Assembly: GCA_016193115.1 (NCBI GenBank)
Contig: JACPSV010000022.1
Span: forward strand, 1 to 5,131
From: Elusimicrobiota bacterium
GTDB lineage: Bacteria > Elusimicrobiota > Elusimicrobia > 2-02-FULL-39-32
Length of the DNA stretch: 5,131 nucleotides
Reading direction: 5' to 3'
Part shown: piece by piece, positions 1-3,421 of the stretch
How the letters are laid out: every line of letters starts with the position of its first letter
How positions within the stretch are numbered: position 1 is the first letter of the stretch
The notes under the pieces: generated by a model
The model's database searches: none
Seen by the model: the letters and a program-made list of their open reading frames with translations, nothing else
What the model was told of the DNA's origin: nothing
Translations under genes and position numbers: made by a program

Positions 1-2
1 CC

Positions 3-1241
3 GATCTGTCGTTCGCGACCGCCGATCATTACGTCCTCACGCTGCCGGGCACGCCGGCGCCCGACGACGAAGTCCGCGAGATGGTCGAATCCCTCGCGAA
101 CAACACCCGGGCGCAGAACGTGCGGTTCTTCGGCGTCGGTGATCCGCGCCGCGGCATCGTCCACGTGATCGGTCCCGAGCAGGGCCTCACGCTGCCGGGG
201 ATGCTCCTCGTGTGCGGCGATTCGCACACGGCGACGCACGGCGCGTTCGGGGCTCTCGCCTTCGGCATCGGCTCGACGGAGGTCGAGCACGTGCTGGCGA
301 CGCAAACCCTCTGGCAGCGCAAGCCGAAGGTGATGCGCATCACCGTCGATGGTGCTCTCGGGCCCGGCGTCACCGCGAAAGACGTGATCCTCGCCATCAT
401 TCGTAAATTGGGAGTGAACGGCGGTATAGGTTTCTGCTACGAGTATGGCGGAGACGTGATTGAGAGGATGAGCATGGAGGAAAGAATGTCTCTCTGCAAC
501 ATGACGATTGAAGGCGGCGCGCGCATGGGATACGTCAACCCCGACCAGACCACTTTTGATCACTTGCAGGGACGGGAATTTTCTCCCAAGGGAGACTCGT
601 TCACGAAGTCTGTGAAGTGGTGGAAATCCATCGCTTCCGATTCGGACGCGCGTTATGACGATTTGGTCTCTATGGATGGACACAAGATAGAACCCATGGT
701 GACCTGGGGTATCAACCCCGGACAAGCGATAGGGATCAACGAGAATTTACCCGAAATAAACAGTTTCCCGGCGACTGAACGCGAGACGGCGGAAGAAGCG
801 TACCAACACATGTCTTTGCAGCCGGGCCAACCGATCCTAGGCACAAAAATTCAAGTTGCTTTTATTGGGTCCTGCACCAACAGCAGAATCTCGGATTTGA
901 GGGAAGCGGCCAAAGTAGCGCAAGGTAAAAAGGTGGCGCCCGGTATCCGCGCATTGGTTGTTCCCGGTTCTCAACAGATTGCCAAATCCGCGGAAGCGGA
1001 AGGGCTAGACCAGATCTTTACGGAATCCGGTTTTGAATGGAGAAAGGCGGGCTGTTCCATGTGTTTGGCGATGAACCCGGACAAATTACAAGGGCGCGAG
1101 ATTTGCGCTTCTTCGTCCAACCGGAACTTTAAGGGACGGCAAGGCAGCGCCAGCGGCAGGACACTTTTAATGAGTCCGGCGATGGTGGCGGCAGCCGCGC
1201 TCAAAGGGCATTTGACGGACGTGAGGGAATTCCTATCCTAA
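3..1241 (+). CDS. leuC: 3-isopropylmalate dehydratase large subunit (5'-partial)
   Basis: This is the large subunit of isopropylmalate isomerase, the cytoplasmic [4Fe-4S] aconitase-family enzyme that converts 2-isopropylmalate to 3-isopropylmalate in leucine synthesis. The reading frame is open from the first bases. By comparison with E. coli LeuC (466 aa) about 54 N-terminal residues lie outside the window. Visible family motifs are ATADHYV near the left edge, [20 protein letters not shown] (nucleotides 213-272), and the three cluster cysteines: one in [10 protein letters not shown] (codon 873-875) and two in GCSMCLAMN (codons 1053-1055 and 1062-1064). The C-terminus ([10 protein letters not shown], then [10 protein letters not shown]) is also typical. 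leuD follows after 23 bases, so the two are probably co-transcribed. One oddity is that codons before about 399 end in G or C roughly nine times in ten, while later codons are mixed, although the protein homology is unbroken. The identity is very secure; whether the two halves share one origin is not. Confidence 0.97.
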   Translation, partial: DLSFATADHYVLTLPGTPAPDDEVREMVESLANNTRAQNVRFFGVGDPRRGIVHVIGPEQGLTLPGMLLVCGDSHTATHGAFGALAFGIGSTEVEHVLATQTLWQRKPKVMRITVDGALGPGVTAKDVILAIIRKLGVNGGIGFCYEYGGDVIERMSMEERMSLCNMTIEGGARMGYVNPDQTTFDHLQGREFSPKGDSFTKSVKWWKSIASDSDARYDDLVSMDGHKIEPMVTWGINPGQAIGINENLPEINSFPATERETAEEAYQHMSLQPGQPILGTKIQVAFIGSCTNSRISDLREAAKVAQGKKVAPGIRALVVPGSQQIAKSAEAEGLDQIFTESGFEWRKAGCSMCLAMNPDKLQGREICASSSNRNFKGRQGSASGRTLLMSPAMVAAAALKGHLTDVREFLS

Positions 1242-1266
1242 AGGACGAGAGTGCTTCGCCTCCAGT
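1238..1266 (+). repeat. Small bulged-hairpin repeat, copy 1 (leuC-leuD junction)
   Basis: A 16-base segment (CTAAAGGACGAGAGTG), then CTTCG, then CCTCCAGT, is shared with copy 2 at 3924-3958, where TGA and TCA are added on the two sides of the loop. Here it can fold as GAG(1249-1251)/CTC(1260-1262), a bulged T, GC/GC, and a TTC loop. The leuC TAA stop (1239-1241) lies in its left end and the first two bases of the leuD GTG start lie in its right end, so it forms the whole intergenic junction. A purine-rich AAAGGA at 1240-1245 could be the leuD ribosome binding site. Confidence 0.6.
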
Positions 1267-1867
1267 GAGCAGCAAACGGATTCAAACCGTTTCCGGTCGA
1301 GGGGTTTTCGTATCCGGCAACGATATTGACACCGACAGGATCATACCGGCCAGGTACCTCAAGTGCGTCACATTTGATGATTTGGGAAAATATCTTTTCT
1401 ACGACGCGCGCTTCAACGAAGACGGCAGCCCGAAAAAACATACTTTGAACGAAGAAAAATACAAAGGAGCTTCCATTCTGATCGTAAACCGGAATTTTGG
1501 TTGTGGTTCTTCACGGGAACATGCGCCTCAGGCGATCATGCGTTCCGGCATTCGGGCGATCGTTGGGGAATCCTTTGCGGAGATATTTGCGGACAACTGC
1601 ACCGCCATGGGTCTTCCTTTAGCCGCTGCTTCGCCTGAAGATATCGCCAACCTGATATCCTTTGTGGCGGACGATCCCTCGTGTGAAATCCGGGTGGACT
1701 TAGAGAAACAGGAACTGGCCTATGGCGACTTTTCCATCTCTATCCGTCAAACGCCGCAGACTCGTTCTGCGTTTATGCAAGGCACATGGGACTCCACGGC
1801 AGAACTTTTATCCGCAACAGAAAAAATAAAAGAAACCGCCTCTAAACTTCCTTACAATCGCGGCTAA
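1265..1867 (+). CDS. leuD: 3-isopropylmalate dehydratase small subunit
   Basis: This is the small (swivel-domain) subunit that completes the LeuCD isopropylmalate isomerase and shapes the substrate pocket. The 200-residue length is normal for the bacterial form. Diagnostic motifs are NDIDTDRIIPARYL (about residues 19-32) and NRNFGCGSSREHAPQA (about 75-90), followed by GESFAEIFADNC (about 101-112). The start is taken as GTG at 1265. The frame is open further upstream but offers no better start, and the family motif begins about 19 residues in, as expected. AAAGGA (1240-1245) is too far away for ordinary Shine-Dalgarno spacing unless the intervening hairpin folds. A strong palindromic element begins 15 bases after the TAA stop and may end the transcript. 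Function is secure; the exact start is less so. Confidence 0.97.
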   Translation: MSSKRIQTVSGRGVFVSGNDIDTDRIIPARYLKCVTFDDLGKYLFYDARFNEDGSPKKHTLNEEKYKGASILIVNRNFGCGSSREHAPQAIMRSGIRAIVGESFAEIFADNCTAMGLPLAAASPEDIANLISFVADDPSCEIRVDLEKQELAYGDFSISIRQTPQTRSAFMQGTWDSTAELLSATEKIKETASKLPYNRG

Positions 1868-1881
1868 AAGTTTAAGATGAG

Positions 1882-2012
1882 TGCGAACCGCCCCTTTTTA
1901 CGTCATTCCCGCACCTCACACTGTCATTCCCGCGAAAGCGGGAATCCAGTTGCGGAAATTCTTCTCTAGATTCCCGCTTTCGCGGGAATGACGGAATAAA
2001 GGTCGTTACGCA
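1882..2012. mobile_element. Palindromic MITE-like element, intact copy A
   Basis: The core is a perfect 24-bp inverted repeat, 1923-1946 against 1969-1992. Each arm is itself a palindrome (ATTCCCGC, GAAA, GCGGGAAT), so the element can form either one long stem or two short hairpins. Outer parts are degenerate inverted repeats: TGCGAAC at 1882-1888 against GTTACGCA at 2005-2012, plus an extra GTCATTCCCGC at 1902-1912, 21 bases upstream of the core. The same layout recurs in copy B, which justifies these outer limits. No protein is encoded. It sits 15 bases after leuD and 32 bases before the HU-like gene, so it may act as a transcription terminator and contribute to the next promoter. GTCATTCCCGCGAAAGCGGG-type repeats are common in many bacterial genomes; the exact family is not assigned. 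Confidence 0.8.
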
Positions 2013-2044
2013 GAGGTGAGGGGTAGCGAATACTTTACACATAA

Positions 2045-2320
2045 ATGAAAAAACAAGATCTTCTGGAATTCGTGTACGAAAAATCTAAAGTCAAACCCGC
2101 CGTCGCCAAGAAGGTGATCCAATCCCTAATCCGCGCGATCGCCGAATCAGTTCAGAACGGGGACAAGGTCACTTTAACCGGTTTGGGCACTTTCCGCATC
2201 AAAGTCCGCAAAGCCAAAGTGGCCAGAAACATGCAGACCGGAGAAGCCGTTCGCCTTCCCGAAGGCAAAAAAATCTCCTTCAAACCCAGCCTCTCCTTCA
2301 AACAAATCCTCAAAATCTAG
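2045..2320 (+). CDS. HU/IHF-family nucleoid DNA-binding protein
   Basis: A 91-residue protein that matches the HU/IHF fold along its whole length. The N-terminal helical dimerisation part (MKKQDLLEFVYEKSK to about residue 38) is followed by the GLGTF turn (46-50), the basic beta-arm (51-75) and FKPSLSFKQIL at the C-terminus. Such proteins act as dimers that bend DNA in the nucleoid. HU and IHF cannot be separated with confidence from sequence alone. Residue 63, at the tip of the arm, is methionine (RNMQTGE, codon 2231-2233), where the family consensus is RNPQTG with the DNA-intercalating proline. The ATG at 2045 is preceded only by a distant purine run (2013-2023), with no well-spaced Shine-Dalgarno site. 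The gene lies between two copies of a palindromic element and has no operon partner visible. Confidence 0.93.
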   Translation: MKKQDLLEFVYEKSKVKPAVAKKVIQSLIRAIAESVQNGDKVTLTGLGTFRIKVRKAKVARNMQTGEAVRLPEGKKISFKPSLSFKQILKI

Positions 2321-2343
2321 CCGTACCGGCCTCCTAAAGAAAC

Positions 2344-2605
2344 TGTTGCGAAACACTGTCATTTCCACATTTCACTCCGTCATTCCCGCGAAACAGACTG
2401 TGTCAAAAGTCCAATTGTCAGGTCATTCTGAGGCGAAGCCGAAGAATCTACCTCCCTTAAATGCAGTAGATTCTTCGGCTCCGCCTCAGAATGACGGACT
2501 TTTTTAAGTTTTGACACAGTCTGGAAAGCGGGAATCCAGAGAAGAAATTCCGCGGCTAGATTCCTGCTTTCTCAGGAATGACGGTGAAAAGGAAGTTCCG
2601 CAACA
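2344..2605. mobile_element. Palindromic MITE-like element, copy B (interrupted)
   Basis: This is the second copy of the element at 1882-2012, split by another element at 2394-2523. With the insert and one GAAA removed, the core (2379-2393 joined to 2528-2582) is 70 bp, exactly the length of core 1923-1992, and the whole is about 128 bp against 131 bp. Ends are TGTTGCGAAAC (2344-2354) and GTTCCGCAACA (2595-2605), inverted repeats of each other. The central spacer (2535-2558) resembles the reverse complement of copy A's spacer, so the two copies are opposed. The right arm (2559-2582) has diverged, partly with compensating base-pair changes. It ends 14 bases from the hepT stop and may terminate transcription from both sides. 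Confidence 0.8.
2394..2523. mobile_element. Nested MITE C with 15-bp TIRs and GAAA target duplication
   Basis: A 130-bp non-coding element bounded by perfect 15-bp terminal inverted repeats, CAGACTGTGTCAAAA (2394-2408) and its complement (2509-2523). It is flanked by the direct repeat GAAA (2390-2393 and 2524-2527). Inside lies a second, 30-bp inverted repeat (2422-2451 against 2466-2495, one mismatch) with a 14-base loop. Its arms begin GTCATTCTGAGGCGAAGCC and are also present, damaged, at 3861-3883 and 3977-3983. Removing 130 bp plus one GAAA restores a complete copy of the surrounding element, which is direct evidence of transposition. No transposase is encoded, so it must have been moved in trans. 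The transposase family is not identifiable from this sequence. Confidence 0.88.
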
Positions 2606-2619
2606 ATCTCAAACGGCAG

Positions 2620-2949
2620 TTACAGTAATTTTCTTATTTTTTCTTCTAGGGAGGGAAGCTTATTTTTTACGATATCCCAAATAATTCCACTATCCAGTCC
2701 GAAATATTCGTGAATGACTATGTCTCTCAATCCGGCAATTTTTCTCCAATCTATGGCTGGGTTTGCATCCTTTATTTCTTTGGGAACATGTTTAGCGGCT
2801 TCACCGATGACTTCCAGATTCCTTAAAATTGCGTCATAGGTCTTGTTATCTCCCAGTACCGTTTTCTGGGACAGACCCTCCACATAACTTTTAATTTTAG
2901 AAATGGCCTCAAGGATATCTTGGAGATAGACGCTGGTATCTCTAGACAT
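2620..2949 (-). CDS. hepT: HepT-like toxin, HEPN/DUF86 family
   Basis: A 109-residue all-helical HEPN-domain protein. The signature Rx4HxY is present as RDIVIHEY (R75, H80, Y82), and the preceding conserved block is NLEVIGEAAKHVP (44-56). In characterised HepT-MntA systems the HEPN protein is an RNase toxin that is silenced when the partner nucleotidyltransferase AMPylates the motif tyrosine. Its ATG (2947-2949) overlaps the end of the upstream mntA gene by 8 bases, giving ATGtcTAG, a sign of translational coupling with the antitoxin made first. All key residues are intact, so the toxin looks functional. It could alternatively be called DUF86 HEPN; chromosomal copies may serve in phage defence. 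Downstream is the interrupted palindromic element. Confidence 0.94.
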   Translation of the reverse strand: MSRDTSVYLQDILEAISKIKSYVEGLSQKTVLGDNKTYDAILRNLEVIGEAAKHVPKEIKDANPAIDWRKIAGLRDIVIHEYFGLDSGIIWDIVKNKLPSLEEKIRKLL

Positions 2950-3241
2950 AAATGACTTCTTTCAAAATAGACTCTCGCAATCTTGGCTTAATGCTTTTGG
3001 AAAGAACGAGGTCCACATGGCAATTGAAGAGATCTTCCAAATAAAACTTGAGATCCATATATCTATCGAACGAGACGGTTTCAAACTCAACCAAAAAATC
3101 CACATCGCTCAATTCAGTGTTTTCATTCCTAGCATAGGACCCGAAAAGACCGAGCCGATGAACTCCGTACTGCAGAATTCTGGCTTGGTTCTTTCGTAAG
3201 GTGTTGATTATTTCCTCTTTATTTTTCTTCAATTTCCCCAC
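2942..3241 (-). CDS. mntA: MntA-like antitoxin, minimal nucleotidyltransferase
   Basis: A protein of up to 99 residues with the minimal nucleotidyltransferase fold. The motif GSx10DxD is complete (G34, S35, then D46 and D48 in SDVDFLVEF), and the third metal-binding aspartate is D77 in CHVDLVL. Family members act as antitoxins by adding AMP to the tyrosine of the neighbouring HepT. It is the first gene of the pair and overlaps hepT by 8 bases. The longest frame starts at GTG (3239-3241), but the AGGAG of the ribosome binding site overlaps that codon. A TTG at 3230-3232 lies 8 bases after AGGAG, so the true protein may be 96 residues. A good promoter lies just upstream, predicting a very short leader. 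Confidence 0.94.
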   Translation of the reverse strand: MGKLKKNKEEIINTLRKNQARILQYGVHRLGLFGSYARNENTELSDVDFLVEFETVSFDRYMDLKFYLEDLFNCHVDLVLSKSIKPRLRESILKEVIYV

Positions 3242-3258
3242 TCCTCTCTTTTGAGCAG

Positions 3259-3287
3259 ATTATACAACAAGGCTAAAAAAGTTACAA
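3259..3287 (-). promoter_or_regulatory. Candidate sigma-70 promoter of mntA-hepT
   Basis: On the minus strand a perfect TATAAT (3264-3259) stands 17 bases after TTGTAA (3287-3282), which matches the -35 consensus at four of six positions. Transcription would begin near 3252, leaving about 10-20 bases of leader that contain the AGAGAGGAG ribosome binding site. The -35 box lies in an A-rich tandem repeat, which may be an operator. Confidence 0.65.
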
Positions 3288-3307
3288 AAAGTTTACAAAA
3301 AGTTTAA
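3281..3307. repeat. Short A-rich tandem repeat over the mntA -35 box
   Basis: Two and a half imperfect units are seen: GTTACAAAAA (3281-3290), GTTTACAAAAA (3291-3301) and GTTTAA (3302-3307). The period is close to one helical turn (10-11 bp) and the first unit covers the -35 box of the toxin-antitoxin promoter. This fits either a bent A-tract upstream element or an operator for autoregulation by the MntA-HepT complex. Both roles are inferred from position only. Confidence 0.4.
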
Positions 3308-3335
3308 GACAAGACTGCGAGTTTTTTCCTATACT
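3306..3335 (+). promoter_or_regulatory. Weak candidate promoter for the long ORF
   Basis: AAGACA (3306-3311), 18 bases, then TATACT (3330-3335) is the best sigma-70-like pair I see on the plus strand in the 180-base gap between mntA and the long ORF. It would leave a leader of about 80 bases. The ORF has no clear Shine-Dalgarno site before its ATG at 3422; the preceding bases are A-rich. A pure -10 match by chance in AT-rich DNA is possible. Confidence 0.3.
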
Positions 3336-3421
3336 GCCTACCAGGATAGCGCATTTCTCGGAGAGCCCTTTTTTTGGCTTTTCCTGAAACCGTTTACAGA
3401 TAATTAAAAAAACAATATAAA

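Noticed and set aside
29..1441. Antisense and out-of-frame open frames over leuC and the start of leuD
   Set aside because: They lie opposite or out of phase with a strongly conserved gene, have low-complexity or arginine/serine-rich translations, and show no family motif.
1902..1992. Possible CRISPR-like array from repeated GTCATTCCC
   Set aside because: Only one extra partial unit is present, the 21-base spacing is also found in the second element copy, and the spacers are part of the element.
2320..2330. GCCG-TAC-CGGC as terminator of the HU-like gene
   Set aside because: The stem is only four pairs and is not followed by a T run; the palindromic element downstream is a better candidate.
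2394..2523. Remnant transposase inside element C
   Set aside because: The 130 bp is almost wholly inverted-repeat sequence with no reading frame of useful length.
3017..3199. 60-codon plus-strand frame across mntA
   Set aside because: It is the shadow of the mntA coding strand, which carries the intact GSx10DxD motif.
3364..3379. AGCC-(CTTTTTTTT)-GGCT as a terminator
   Set aside because: The four-pair stem with a T-only loop is too weak, and there is no gene on the plus strand just upstream to terminate.
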